From positions 174,382 to 238,381 of the forward strand of contig CBDDLT010000010.1 of NCBI GenBank assembly GCA_965230755.1: a stretch of 64,000 bases of DNA. Reading direction: 5' to 3'. The stretch comes from DATFJT01 sp965230755 (GTDB taxonomy: Bacteria; Bacteroidota; Bacteroidia; Chitinophagales; Saprospiraceae). Below are positions 27,081 through 36,797 of this stretch, piece by piece. Every line of letters begins with the position of its first letter. The first letter of the stretch is position 1. The position numbers and the translations under genes are program-made. The notes beneath the pieces are model-generated. The model worked only from the letters and a program-made list of their open reading frames with translations, had not been told where the DNA came from and made no database searches.

Positions 27081-28844
27081 CTATTCCTTCAATTTTTTGC
27101 CTCGCATCTCCTGCCCTCCTTGCAAAAGTGTCAAACTTTCAATTACTCCATTGTCATCCTGGTTAAAAGTAATTTGAGCAGTGATGGCCTTTAAATAAAA
27201 CACCTCGTTTGACTTGGGAAAAATATCCAGCATGGGTTGTCCGGTAGCCTGAGCTTTCATTTGACTCCTCTCTTTCGAAATTGTGAGAATAAATCCGGGG
27301 GCCAATTCATACTTTCCTATGTAAGTTTCTAAGATATCATTCGGCACGACCACTTCTTCTACCAAGTCTTCCGTATTCACTCCTAATTTTTCGAGCATAT
27401 CTATTCCATTCTGGTTGGCTGGATTCATCTCAACAGAGACTTTATAATATTCGATCGCTCCCTCCTTATCTCCTAAATTCATCAAGGCTTCAGCATAACT
27501 GTCATAGACATTGAAAGAACTTGGAAAAGCATCCATATTTAACTTGAAAACCTGAGCTGCTTCTACTATTTTACCATCGCCCATTAATTGATAACCCATT
27601 TGATTCATCTCTCCCTCATTCAAATCAAAAAGATCTGAATCTTTATTATTGTTGAAGTGAGCCATTCCAGCATCAATGCCTCTACTTGTTATTACAGCCA
27701 TTAGATCAGAAGCCAATGATTTTTTCGGGAGATCATAAGACTTGTTGTCAAGTATTCCTCGAATTGCTCGTGTCATTTGGTTGAGAGGGGCACCTCCGGT
27801 ATTGTTTAAAAGTACAACCAATGATTTATCTGTAATAGATCGTGAGATGATGGTGTTAAAACCATTGATTCCGCCTCCGTGAGTAATGACTGCTATACTA
27901 TCAGAAGTATTTCCAATTTTCTCATACCTGGTCATCCAGCCATAAGCGTAATGCGAATTGCCGAATGCCGGTATCTGAGGTGTGAAGTATAACTCCATGT
28001 TCTCCTTCGACAATAATTTGTCCGTATATAATGCTTGATCCCAAAGGTAAAGGTCTTCTACTGTAGAATACAAAGATCCCGCAGCATAGGGAATAGACAT
28101 ATCCAAATAACTGGAATTGACATAATTATTTCCGTTTTTATCATAACCCGTTGCCCTGTTCGAAATAATCTCACCGTGACTGTCATACCCACTATCTTTC
28201 ATCCCGATTGGCTCGAATATATTATCCTGAAGCATTTCCTCATAGGTTTTACCCGTAATCTTCTCAATGATCACACCCAATAGAAAATATCCAGAATTGC
28301 TATAATTAAACCTTTCACCCGGCGTGAACTCTAAATCCTTGTCCTCAAACTTTTTCACGAAATCATCCGGAGTATAGTAATTTCTAGTTTCCTTGGCCAT
28401 AAAACCGGGAAATGAGGTATAGTTGGGAATACCAGAAGTATGTGTAAGAAGATGATGGGTTGTTATTCTATCTCCGTGGGCTTTATTATAATTGGGGAGA
28501 TAATCTGTAATGGGAGCATGTAAATCCAATTTATTCTCTGCCGCCAATTGCAGAATTAACAATGCGGTAAATTGTTTCGAAATGGAACCCAAGCGATGTT
28601 TCGTATTGGAAGCATTAGGAATATCCCATTCCATATTTGCCCAGCCGAATCCCTTTTTGTACACTATTTTACCCTTATCGGCAACCAGTACTGATCCGTT
28701 GAATTTGCCATATTCCTGATACAATCCGAGCAGCTCGTCAAACTTCTCACTCTTTGTTTGGCCAAAACTGATTACACCAAAGAGTAGTAAACTTAAGATT
28801 GCGGTGACGATAATTTTCTTTAAAGTGCTGAGAGATAAATTCAT
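27081..28844 (-). CDS. Secreted beta-lactamase-fold serine hydrolase with TPR and C-terminal beta domain
   Basis: A 587-residue protein exported by a Sec signal (residues 1-29, ending ISFGQ). Residues about 35-390 are a class C beta-lactamase / penicillin-binding-protein-like domain: SISK (catalytic Ser87 and Lys90), NYSNSGYFLLG supplying the Tyr-x-Asn, and THGGGINGF in place of the KTG box. Residues about 430-490 form TPR-like helices (AQVFKLNMDAFPSSFNVYDSY, AIEYYKVSVEMNP). The last about 85 residues are a small beta domain (YIGKYEL ... GKKLKE) common in this family. Homologues include D-aminopeptidases and esterases; most have no beta-lactamase activity, so resistance should not be inferred. 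The gene appears monocistronic, with its own terminator downstream. Confidence 0.9.
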   Translation of the reverse strand: MNLSLSTLKKIIVTAILSLLLFGVISFGQTKSEKFDELLGLYQEYGKFNGSVLVADKGKIVYKKGFGWANMEWDIPNASNTKHRLGSISKQFTALLILQLAAENKLDLHAPITDYLPNYNKAHGDRITTHHLLTHTSGIPNYTSFPGFMAKETRNYYTPDDFVKKFEDKDLEFTPGERFNYSNSGYFLLGVIIEKITGKTYEEMLQDNIFEPIGMKDSGYDSHGEIISNRATGYDKNGNNYVNSSYLDMSIPYAAGSLYSTVEDLYLWDQALYTDKLLSKENMELYFTPQIPAFGNSHYAYGWMTRYEKIGNTSDSIAVITHGGGINGFNTIISRSITDKSLVVLLNNTGGAPLNQMTRAIRGILDNKSYDLPKKSLASDLMAVITSRGIDAGMAHFNNNKDSDLFDLNEGEMNQMGYQLMGDGKIVEAAQVFKLNMDAFPSSFNVYDSYAEALMNLGDKEGAIEYYKVSVEMNPANQNGIDMLEKLGVNTEDLVEEVVVPNDILETYIGKYELAPGFILTISKERSQMKAQATGQPMLDIFPKSNEVFYLKAITAQITFNQDDNGVIESLTLLQGGQEMRGKKLKE

Positions 28845-29055
28845 GATTTTATTTTTTGATTATTTCAAATGTAGAATCACTTACCCGAATACGTACAAGC
28901 ATTGATCTATTCGATCTGACAATATCTTCGATATACAGGTTGCAATTTTTACCCTATAAATAGAAAATAAAATCTCAGATTCGTCGAATTGATTATGGTA
29001 AACTTGTCGGAATACCTATGGACAATAGATCTGTAATGCTCGGTTACAATATAAA

Positions 29056-32000
29056 TTAGTACAACAAATGCACCGAATACTTACCCTTGCCTTTATCGCC
29101 GTTGATGGTTTCATACTCCAAAACCATGAGATAATGTCCTGATTCAGGATCTTCACCTTCAACCTGTCCATTCCATGAGCCCTGTAGGTCATCGCTCTCA
29201 AAAACCATTTTTCCATAGCGATCGTAGATACGCCAGAAACCGGATCTGAGACCAATATTGTGGAATCTGAATTCATCATTGACAGAATCTCCATTGGGCG
29301 TGAAAGCATTGGGCACGTGGATAGCAACAAAATTCTCAACACAAACTTCCTTAACGATGGAATCTCTGCATTGACCTTGATTCTCGATGACCAATTTTAA
29401 CTCGTAGTTGCCGTCTTGATTAAAGCTCAGGTCAAAATCCTCCAAAGAAGAATAATTTTGAATCAAACTGTCATTCAGGTACCACTCTCCTACATCACCG
29501 CCATTACTCAAATCTGTAATTTCGAGAAGATTGTCGTATGTATTGATGCAGCCCGAAGGAAATAGGGAGAAATTGGCAGCTATCGGTGGGTAAGACGGCA
29601 TACTAATATCCCTTTCTTCTACACATCCCGTCGCATTATCGCGAATGGTCAATCTGAAGTTCTTCGGCGTAGAATAATACACATTATCGATCTCTCCAAA
29701 TCCAGTAAGGAAAGAGTAAGAACCGGTAGGTTGTACATCAATTCGAACAAAGGTGGTGTCGTCTGCACATACTTGCTCGTTATACACAACATTACTGTTG
29801 AAGCTCTGGTGTACATCCAAACTCAAAGTATCCCAAACCGGGTCCGAACATCCGTCGTCGAGCTGAGCGATGTACTGAATTGGTCCACTTGGTGAAACGT
29901 AATGTACCTGTCCAAAACCCAAATTTCTATTCCATGTGATGGTATAAGTACCACCAACGAATCCTCCACCCGGGTTAGCTGATATTCGAACATTCTCACC
30001 AATGCATACCGTATCTTCGGAGCTTATTGCCTCCAAGGATAAAGGTGGCAATGTCACAAAGGCTTCCGACTCTTCAGCAATACAATTACCCATACCAACC
30101 ACATATCTCAAGCTATGAGCTCCTTCTTTCAGCAATGAAGGATTAAAATTCAGGATAAGGCTATCATCCAAATATAGTTCTCCTCCCAGTGGATTGAGCA
30201 TTGGTGCATACAAGGTGTCTTTGAAGCAGTAATAAGGATCTACAGCAGAAATATCGGGTTGGTACTAGATCCACCACTTCGATACTATCAAAATTGATGC
30301 AGTAATTTTCTGACTCCAAAGTGAAATAGTTGTAACCAATATTCGCTTGTCCAGGATCAAATAATCCTACATCCTCGAAGACAATTCCCGGACCAGTAAT
30401 CGAATTGATATTGGTTGTAAAAGTCAAGTTGAACGGATCGTCTAGCGCACAAACTTGATCCTCTACTAGTTCAGGAACATCAAAAATATAAAGATTAAAA
30501 TCCTCCGTACATCCGTTGGCTTCCAGTTGAATTGAAGCTACATTCCCATTGACCAGAGATGGATCCCAAATGGTATCCCCTTGAGGATTGGTCGTGATAC
30601 CATCTCCACTGATGGTGGCATAATTGGGAGAAAAATCAATCAAGTCCCGGAACCACATCTCCCCTTCATTGACACAAAAACTCGTATCTCCAAGGAATTG
30701 GTCCAGTGTAGTTGATACGAAATATAGGTTGGAATTGACATAACAACCATCCGCTGTATATCTGAATTGGTAGTGATCTCCATTGGAAGCATTGCTTACA
30801 TCTACTGTTCCTTGATCAGGGTCGACGATATTGGTTCCCGTCCAGGTCCCACCAGGAATGCTGGGATTGAATGGTAAATCCAGTTGAGGTCCTACCGCCT
30901 CAGGACAAAGCACCAAGGCATTTTGATCGATAAAGATCTGCTTGACAAAAACATTAAATGTGTCTATACAGCCCTCGGCTTCATAAATCACTTGATTGTC
31001 GCCGGCTTGAAATCGCCATGCTTGAAACCACTCACTATGGGTCCATCCGGAAGGATGGTTTTGCCATATTCCTCCCCTTGGTGAGGGAATCACTCTAAAA
31101 TTATCCGAAGTATTACAAACTGTATCAGGTCCATTAAATGACACACTGGAGTTGACAAATATGGTTTTCCCCCAACTGCATCCATTGGGAGCGTGATAGG
31201 TTACAAAAAAGTTGCCCTCCATATCCGGGGTATAAATTCCCATGCTATCTATTCCATTTCCCGTCCAATATCCACCCGCAGGATTACCTCCTGAAACTCG
31301 AAATGGCGCAGCACCCAAACAAGCACCGTCATTATTACCCCTGTCGATGAACAGAACCGTCATCGTCGTGTCGACGGTACAACCATTAGTATCTGTATAC
31401 ATGATTCGATCCGGGTTTCCAGTATTTCCATTCGTTCTCCATGCTTCGTATCGCCCATTCCAAGCATTATTAGGATGAACACCTGTTGCCGTCCATCTTC
31501 CACCAGGAGGATCCGCCGTTAGATTGAATGTTGCATGGCTTCTACAAATGGTATCAGCCGGAATATTCAGAATAACCGGTTCCGGATGAAATATTGGCAT
31601 AATGCTGGCCATGGCTTCCGCTCCGCTTCCATCAGTTACGGTGACAGAAACTGTTTGACCTTCCGGCAAGCAAAAATTCGCCAAATCCGAATTAGGCGCA
31701 GCAGGCGACCAATTATAACTGTAGTTACCATCTCCTCCAAAGACCTCCGCTTGGACATCAAAGCACTCTCCCAAACACACTGGGCCGGTATTGAGTACAA
31801 TGGACATCGGGCAATCATCTACTGTAAGTGGCATTGTAGAAAAGAGTTGGTGCAGTTCATCACAGGCATCTCGAATATACGATACTAGGCGTAATTGATA
31901 ATTTCCTCCCACGGTAATTTCCGGAGCCAGGTTTATCTGTAATTCAATTGTTTTTCCATTAAAGCAATTGATCGGATCAACGCTCCCCACACCTACAGGG

Positions 32001-32557
32001 CCTGGACCAACAATAGAAAAATTTGCCGCGGAAACCGAATCACATAAAATACTATCAGATAATATGACCCTCATGGATAAGTCTTCACAAGAATAATCAT
32101 CAAGTAATTGCATCATTGGAGCATCAGGTTCTTGCACTTCTACTTCCCAATGCATGGTCCATCCGAATTCCGCAACATTAGAATCGCTTATGAATTCAAT
32201 AGTTATACATGTCACACCATTGATCTGAAGACTAGGTGGAATTCCAAAACCAGTATAACTCGCGATCAAGTTACCGCCTGTACCTATGCCTTCGTATACA
32301 TTGAAAAAATCAAAATTCTCCTCGGTGTGAAATTCGGTAAAGAAAATCTCGAAATCACCCGGATTATCTACGCAAATAGTAAAAATGAAGTGTTCGTCAT
32401 GATTGTAGTAACCAGGAAAATCTTCATTCGCTTCGCTATCCTTTAGAATTCCTTCGCATTCTTCAATCAGTCCATTGGACATGTAATAGACATTCTGAGT
32501 CAATCCAAATGCTAAAAAGAAAGATGATGCAATCGTCAGTAATATTTTCCGGGGCAT
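29056..32557 (-). pseudogene. T9SS type B surface protein gene split by a single-base frameshift
   Basis: Two overlapping frames form one gene. The first (32557 down to 30164, 797 codons) has a signal peptide (MPRKILLTIASSFFLAFGLTQ), a CUB-like domain (about 35-140: NHDEHFIFTIC, FFNVYEGIGTGGNL) and Ig-like repeats, but ends in nonsense after FDSIEVVDLVP. The second frame carries the sequence on, opening PDISAVDPYYCFKDTLYAPML and ending in a gliding-motility-type C-terminal domain (VPNAFTPNGDSVNDEF, WRIYDRYGKMVFES, GSWNG). The change of frame (one extra base) falls at about 30257-30263 in GGGTTGG. Repaired, it would encode about 1165 residues, a normal size for such T9SS cargo. It may be a true mutation, phase variation or a sequencing error. 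It is the last gene of the six-gene DUF1501 unit, 11 bases after the preceding stop. Confidence 0.85.
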
Positions 32558-32568
32558 AAGAGAAAAAA

Positions 32569-33027
32569 TTAGTTTCGCACAATAATAACCTCTTCAGTTT
32601 CAATAACGTTGCTCAGATTTCCTTGTCTATCTTTAATTTTAAGTTCGAATCTCGTACTTTCCTCATCTCTGTTCGTCACTCGGAACAAGCCTGGAAGGTA
32701 AAAAATCATGGTACCTTGTATCGAAGCATCGATGCCTTCAGGTCCTATAGGACCTAAATAAAAGGAATCACTTCTTTCGAATCTTAAGTCTCTAATAAAA
32801 ATGGAGTTGCTATCGAAATTGCTAAATCCAATGTCGCCATTTCCATCTTCGTAATAAATATGAAATTCCAAACTATCTTGAAATTCTACTATTCTCGTTG
32901 GTTTAAGTTCTAGCAATTCTATCCTTGGGGCATCCGGAAAGACCGGATTTTCATCCACCTCCGTACAGCTATTAAGCACTACACTCAGCGAGATCATCAA
33001 AACAAAACAAATGGCACTCCACTTCAT
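32569..33027 (-). CDS. Small lipoprotein of the DUF1501 unit, function unknown
   Basis: A 152-residue lipoprotein (signal ending SVVLNSC, Cys21). The rest looks like a single beta-sandwich: EDGNGDIGF is an Asp/Gly-rich loop often seen in bacterial Ig-like domains, and FRVTNRDEESTRFELKIKDRQGNLSN fits the closing strands. No enzyme motif was seen. It sits 4 bases after the cytochrome-like lipoprotein gene and 11 bases before the type B protein gene. An accessory part of the same envelope complex is a fair inference; the function itself is unknown. Confidence 0.75.
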   Translation of the reverse strand: MKWSAICFVLMISLSVVLNSCTEVDENPVFPDAPRIELLELKPTRIVEFQDSLEFHIYYEDGNGDIGFSNFDSNSIFIRDLRFERSDSFYLGPIGPEGIDASIQGTMIFYLPGLFRVTNRDEESTRFELKIKDRQGNLSNVIETEEVIIVRN

Positions 33028-33031
33028 TACT

Positions 33032-33973
33032 TTAGTTTTTCCTTACTGAAAAATATCTTTTTAAATAAAGGGCACTATTTTCTGATGGAGATTCAGATTC
33101 TTCATTCACTCCATCGTCAGTATAAACTCTAAAATAAAATCGATCTGCATTGTACAATGTATCGGCACTTAAATCCAGTGTCACAGTAAAATTGTACTCC
33201 ACATCTTCTCCGGTAAATCCTGGTGACATAAACGTAGACCCAAGCTGATTCAAGCCCACGGTCCTAGAGAGAGAAAAGTCCACCGGACCTTCAGCGAATT
33301 CCATTCTGGAATTAGTCAAATTTGAAATGGCGGTATTGTCATCCCTGATGGCCACAAAAAAGCTCATCTCCTGTTCGCCAAAAGCTAATAGGATTGGACC
33401 ATTACCTGCATCCCCTCTGTTCAAATCCATACCATCTACTCTTCCAATAACCCCGAGAACCTGTGGTTTGTTATCAACTTCTTGATAGGTATTGCCCAGT
33501 GCATCTGGAGCCCCGTTCGCTATCCATTCACGGATATCATTGATATAGGCCTCCTTGTTCTCATTCCAATCCGAATCCATGGATGTTAAGGGCATTATTC
33601 CGGACTGTCCATCAATATCAATCAAAAGCCTGGTCATCAATACGGAGCGATCCGGGTTGAACGGCACGACCCTATGCTCAAAGCTTCCTGCCGGGTCATT
33701 CTTTATTATCGGGTGATAAACCAAAGTATTGTAGCTACTTTCAATTGTCCTAAAATCGGGTTCAAATGTTCCATCATGACAACCTGAATTAGCACAGGTA
33801 GGAGTAAATATATTGTTCTGAATTCCTATGAGTGAATTCGACGCATATTGAACCGTATCCACAGTGGTTGTATCTTCCATCATCACCTCTCGGTCGAAGG
33901 GATTCTGAGGTGGATCATCCTCACAAGCCATAAAAAAGAACACCACAACTGCAAGCCATAAAACTTTCCTCAT
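33032..33973 (-). CDS. Lipoprotein with a CxxxxCH cytochrome-like site (PSCyt1-type)
   Basis: A 313-residue lipoprotein (signal ending FFFMAC, Cys17). Residues about 50-160 resemble the planctomycete-type cytochrome c domain (PSCyt1): IFTPTCANSGCHDG, with a CxxxxCH in place of the canonical CxxCH, then PDRSVLMTRLL and a GIMPL Met that could be the distal ligand, and a closing DIREWIANGAPDA helix. Whether heme is bound with the longer Cys spacing cannot be told from sequence. The C-terminal half is beta-rich (FFVAIRDDNTAIS ... FYFRVYTDDG). In Planctomycetes such domains occur in DUF1549/DUF1553 proteins encoded next to DUF1501 proteins; here the DUF1501 gene ends 5 bases upstream. A redox or ligand-sensing role in that set is inference. 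Confidence 0.7.
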   Translation of the reverse strand: MRKVLWLAVVVFFFMACEDDPPQNPFDREVMMEDTTTVDTVQYASNSLIGIQNNIFTPTCANSGCHDGTFEPDFRTIESSYNTLVYHPIIKNDPAGSFEHRVVPFNPDRSVLMTRLLIDIDGQSGIMPLTSMDSDWNENKEAYINDIREWIANGAPDALGNTYQEVDNKPQVLGVIGRVDGMDLNRGDAGNGPILLAFGEQEMSFFVAIRDDNTAISNLTNSRMEFAEGPVDFSLSRTVGLNQLGSTFMSPGFTGEDVEYNFTVTLDLSADTLYNADRFYFRVYTDDGVNEESESPSENSALYLKRYFSVRKN

Positions 33974-33978
33974 CGCAT

Positions 33979-35340
33979 CTATATTCTATCAAATAGTGAT
34001 CTTGAAGCTCCATCCACCAATCCGGCGTTGAATACCGCATCCTTAAATCCGAGAATCTCTGCAATGGTGGGAACAATATCGGATTGATCCGAAACTATAT
34101 TATCGGGATTGTCTTCATCTCCTATTTCCAATCCTTGTGGCACATTAGGACCAACCATTAACGACCACATTCTTCTTGAGTTCAGATCTCCGTCGTGATC
34201 ATAGCAAACCCAATTGTTGGTGTCAATGATCGGATTAGGATCTAAATTTCTACCGTGCTCCGGCATAATGATCATGATTGTATTATCCGACATCTCAGGG
34301 ATATTATTTTGGATATATCTCCACAACCATCCAGCACCGTGATCAGATCTGTGCAAGGCTTTCAAGTACCCCGTAAAGTTTCCATGACAAATATCAATAC
34401 CACTCATATTAACAACAGTCACAGCAGGCTTGAACCACTTCATCACCTGAGCTGCATAACTCAACGTAAATAAGTCGCCACTATCGGATACCGGTGGAGT
34501 TTGAATTTGATTGCGCTCTTGCAATCTGAACACTTCTTCAATGAAAAGTTTGATATTGTAGATTTCTTCATCCGTGTTATTCAAGTTGGGTATTTCCCTA
34601 CCCTCTTGCATAAAGTTATGATTTAAGAATGTCTGCATTCTTCGGATCTCATCCAGTTCCTCATCGGGATGATAGTTTCTAAAACCCTTTAAATAATCCC
34701 TGCCTATACCTCCAAAAGTAATAGTGGGTGCAAAGAAATTGCCGCCGTAATCACTACCATAATCCGGATGTGAAGAGTAATTCAATAGCGGCGTGCTATT
34801 TCCGATTCCATTTCCAATAAACCAGGTATCCGTAGCTTGAAATCCTCCAAGGCGTCTGGCATACTCAAATATGGTGGGATGCAAGGGTCTATTCTGTAAG
34901 CCTTGAGTCAGTCCGTAATATCCGGAAACAGCATTGCTCAGGTTACCGTAGTGTCCTGTACCTCCTTTAGAGACCCTTACTTCTCTGAATAAAGTACCCT
35001 GGCTTTGAAGCGTCTGACTGAGTACTGGAGGTATTGGCTGCCCTCCATCTTGACCATCAACCCCAGTCGTACCGAAAACTATTTTTTGATCGGGAGCCGC
35101 ACCATTGAACAAATTGGGCATGATATTACCCTCAACTGCTATGTCTTGTGAGTCGGCGAGATATCTTTGAAGGATGCTCTCTTGTTGTCGCACGCCTCCA
35201 GCCATTAACACGAAAACTACATGCTCAGCCAATTGACTGTTTGTCGTCGCGAACAATCTCCCTGAAGGAAGTATGTATGGCGCACCAATCACGCCTATTC
35301 CTGTAGCTACGGAATTCTTTATAAATTTTCGTCTCTTCAT
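33979..35340 (-). CDS. DUF1501 protein with Tat signal (alkaline-phosphatase-like fold)
   Basis: A 453-residue protein with a twin-arginine export signal at its N-terminus (MKRRKFIKNS followed by GIGVIGAPYIL), so it is folded in the cytoplasm before export. The rest matches DUF1501, a family related to sulfatases and alkaline phosphatases: HVVFVLMAGGVRQQES at the start, GTGHYGNLSNAVSGYYG, then MSGIDICHGNFTGY, DHGAGWLWRY, the metal-site-like MPEHGRNLDPN and CYDHDGDLNSRRMW, and IVPTIAEILG. The fold suggests metal-dependent hydrolysis, but no DUF1501 protein has a firmly established substrate. Its ATG overlaps the stop of the upstream lipoprotein gene as TAATG, and the cytochrome-like lipoprotein gene follows after 5 bases, so the genes are tightly coupled. 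Confidence 0.9.
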   Translation of the reverse strand: MKRRKFIKNSVATGIGVIGAPYILPSGRLFATTNSQLAEHVVFVLMAGGVRQQESILQRYLADSQDIAVEGNIMPNLFNGAAPDQKIVFGTTGVDGQDGGQPIPPVLSQTLQSQGTLFREVRVSKGGTGHYGNLSNAVSGYYGLTQGLQNRPLHPTIFEYARRLGGFQATDTWFIGNGIGNSTPLLNYSSHPDYGSDYGGNFFAPTITFGGIGRDYLKGFRNYHPDEELDEIRRMQTFLNHNFMQEGREIPNLNNTDEEIYNIKLFIEEVFRLQERNQIQTPPVSDSGDLFTLSYAAQVMKWFKPAVTVVNMSGIDICHGNFTGYLKALHRSDHGAGWLWRYIQNNIPEMSDNTIMIIMPEHGRNLDPNPIIDTNNWVCYDHDGDLNSRRMWSLMVGPNVPQGLEIGDEDNPDNIVSDQSDIVPTIAEILGFKDAVFNAGLVDGASRSLFDRI

Positions 35341-35831
35341 TAGTAATAATAATATTCGTTCGAAAGGGCAAAAGAAAAATAGACCTGTTCAGCGCTTAAA
35401 TCCGGTTCACTCTCAATCAGATTAATAAAATAGGTTAGTTCAGCCTGGGTCGGTTTACGCACGTAGAATCGCTTATAGGTTTCTCTTATAAAAGCCTCAC
35501 TGTCCACCCTCATCAAGGAATCCGAGGGGATTTTTATCTCAGGATCTGCCATCATTTTTGAGACAATGGCCTCATAGGCAACTTGTTTATCTCCAATACT
35601 TGTGACCAGGTCAGTTAGCCTTACCAATTCCGCAGGGCTCAAAGCGGTCTGATATAGATTTGCATAGAGAATATTCAGATACTGCTGAACAGTCTTCTCC
35701 TTGCTTTTATCTGGTCCGCTAAGTACAATGGGCACTTCTTCTACCTCATAAACATACTGCTCCTTCTTACATGAGAAGAATACAACAAGTGCTGCCACAA
35801 TGATTACTAGTCTAGAAATTGGCATATTCAT
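35340..35831 (-). CDS. Lipoprotein with PSD/DUF4214-like helical module (DUF1501 partner)
   Basis: A 163-residue lipoprotein (signal ending VVFFSC, Cys21). It is predicted to be all helical. The C-terminal half, FIRETYKRFYVRKPTQAEL ... FALSNEYYYY, resembles helical modules in DUF1549/DUF1800 or DUF4214 proteins (Tyr-x3-Leu/Phe-x2-R-x-P-x3-E pattern). It shares that pattern with the C-terminus of the preceding gene product (IDTYRQSLSREPSVLEM ... IMVTDEY), so the two are distant paralogues. It overlaps the preceding gene by 20 bases and the DUF1501 gene by TAATG. No catalytic residues were identified. A partner or chaperone-like subunit for the DUF1501 protein is an inference from gene order. 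Confidence 0.65.
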   Translation of the reverse strand: MNMPISRLVIIVAALVVFFSCKKEQYVYEVEEVPIVLSGPDKSKEKTVQQYLNILYANLYQTALSPAELVRLTDLVTSIGDKQVAYEAIVSKMMADPEIKIPSDSLMRVDSEAFIRETYKRFYVRKPTQAELTYFINLIESEPDLSAEQVYFSFALSNEYYYY

Positions 35832-36726
35832 CTGTTACCATAATTTTTTGTTGAATCAATCTAATATCATAGGTATTCACAATATCGGGCAACAGTTCCG
35901 CCATTTCAAGGACAGAAGGTTCTCTGGACAGAGATTGTCTATAGGTATCAATGATGACTCCTTGGGCCATCTCTCTGGAGTTAATAAGAATGTCTACGTA
36001 ATCCTTTTTATTGGCACCGGTTCTTTCGAATAGCGTACCAGACACATCGTTTTCACACATGGCAAATGCGATGTTAAACTCATGCGTAGTGGGAAATCGC
36101 AATAACAAATTATCAAAAGAAGCATTGACAAAATTGAAAGTATTCATATTGATAATATCATAAATATTATTATCCAACATTCTACCCGATATCTCATTAT
36201 ACTTGATTTCTCCAAGACGAAAATCTCGATTAGAATCCAGCACTTTCTCATGTCTTTCGATCTCAGCAAGTGTCAACTGATAGCTTTCAATATCTCCCGC
36301 TAAGGAATCTCTCAGCAAGCGTCCGTATAGCGGACCAAGTATCTCATAAAATTCTCTATCTGCCGCTCCTTCCAGTAGTTTAATCTTAGAAAGATTGTAA
36401 AGATTATTGCAATAGGCGTGCAAATAACTGCTATCTCCTTCTACAAAACTGGTATCTGTCTGAAGTCGAATGACAAGGTCTAAACGCGTTTCCATAGCCA
36501 AGGTATCCTCTTTCAGCTTCTCTAATTCGGCGGCCATTTCAATGTCCAACGGCTCCCTACCAATCAAATCAATGAAGAGACGATTGAGATAAAATTCTAA
36601 CTTTTCTGTGGGAATGTATTGGTAATCAACTTCGACGGTATTGTCAGGCACCACCTTGGTTTCTTCTTTCGTGCATGACAGGACAATAATGATTAAAAAG
36701 AAAAAAATAAAATGCCGCTTCCTCAT
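35812..36726 (-). CDS. Lipoprotein resembling DUF1549 (PSD1) N-terminal region, first gene of the DUF1501 unit
   Basis: A 304-residue lipoprotein (signal ending IIIVLSC, Cys18). The mature start, KLEFYLNRLFIDLIGREPLD, has the pattern of the DUF1549 opening (R-x3-DL-x-GR-x-P-x3-E) seen in planctomycete proteins partnered with DUF1501. The remainder is helical with no recognised enzyme site, and the end (DTYRQSLSREPSVLEM) repeats the motif of the next gene. It is the first gene of the unit. Upstream is a short AT-rich gap of 71 bases before the end of the DUF368 gene, in which the transcript probably starts; a TATATTTA stretch lies there but is not a full match to the -7 consensus. Relationship to DUF1549 rests on motif pattern only and needs a profile search. 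Confidence 0.6.
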   Translation of the reverse strand: MRKRHFIFFFLIIIVLSCTKEETKVVPDNTVEVDYQYIPTEKLEFYLNRLFIDLIGREPLDIEMAAELEKLKEDTLAMETRLDLVIRLQTDTSFVEGDSSYLHAYCNNLYNLSKIKLLEGAADREFYEILGPLYGRLLRDSLAGDIESYQLTLAEIERHEKVLDSNRDFRLGEIKYNEISGRMLDNNIYDIINMNTFNFVNASFDNLLLRFPTTHEFNIAFAMCENDVSGTLFERTGANKKDYVDILINSREMAQGVIIDTYRQSLSREPSVLEMAELLPDIVNTYDIRLIQQKIMVTDEYANF

Positions 36727-36797
36727 TCCAGTTCATTTTATTGCTTAAATATAAAGAAATTCTGTAACTTTTGTCGAGAACTCCCTTTAGTTTGCTT

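Noticed and set aside
27081..28844. Antibiotic resistance (beta-lactamase) call
   Set aside because: SxxK and YxN are present but the KTG box is HGG and the domain layout is that of general serine hydrolases; the fold alone does not show resistance.
30250..30270. Programmed ribosomal frameshift in the type B gene
   Set aside because: No slippery heptamer or downstream pseudoknot was seen at the change of frame; a mutation or sequence error is simpler.
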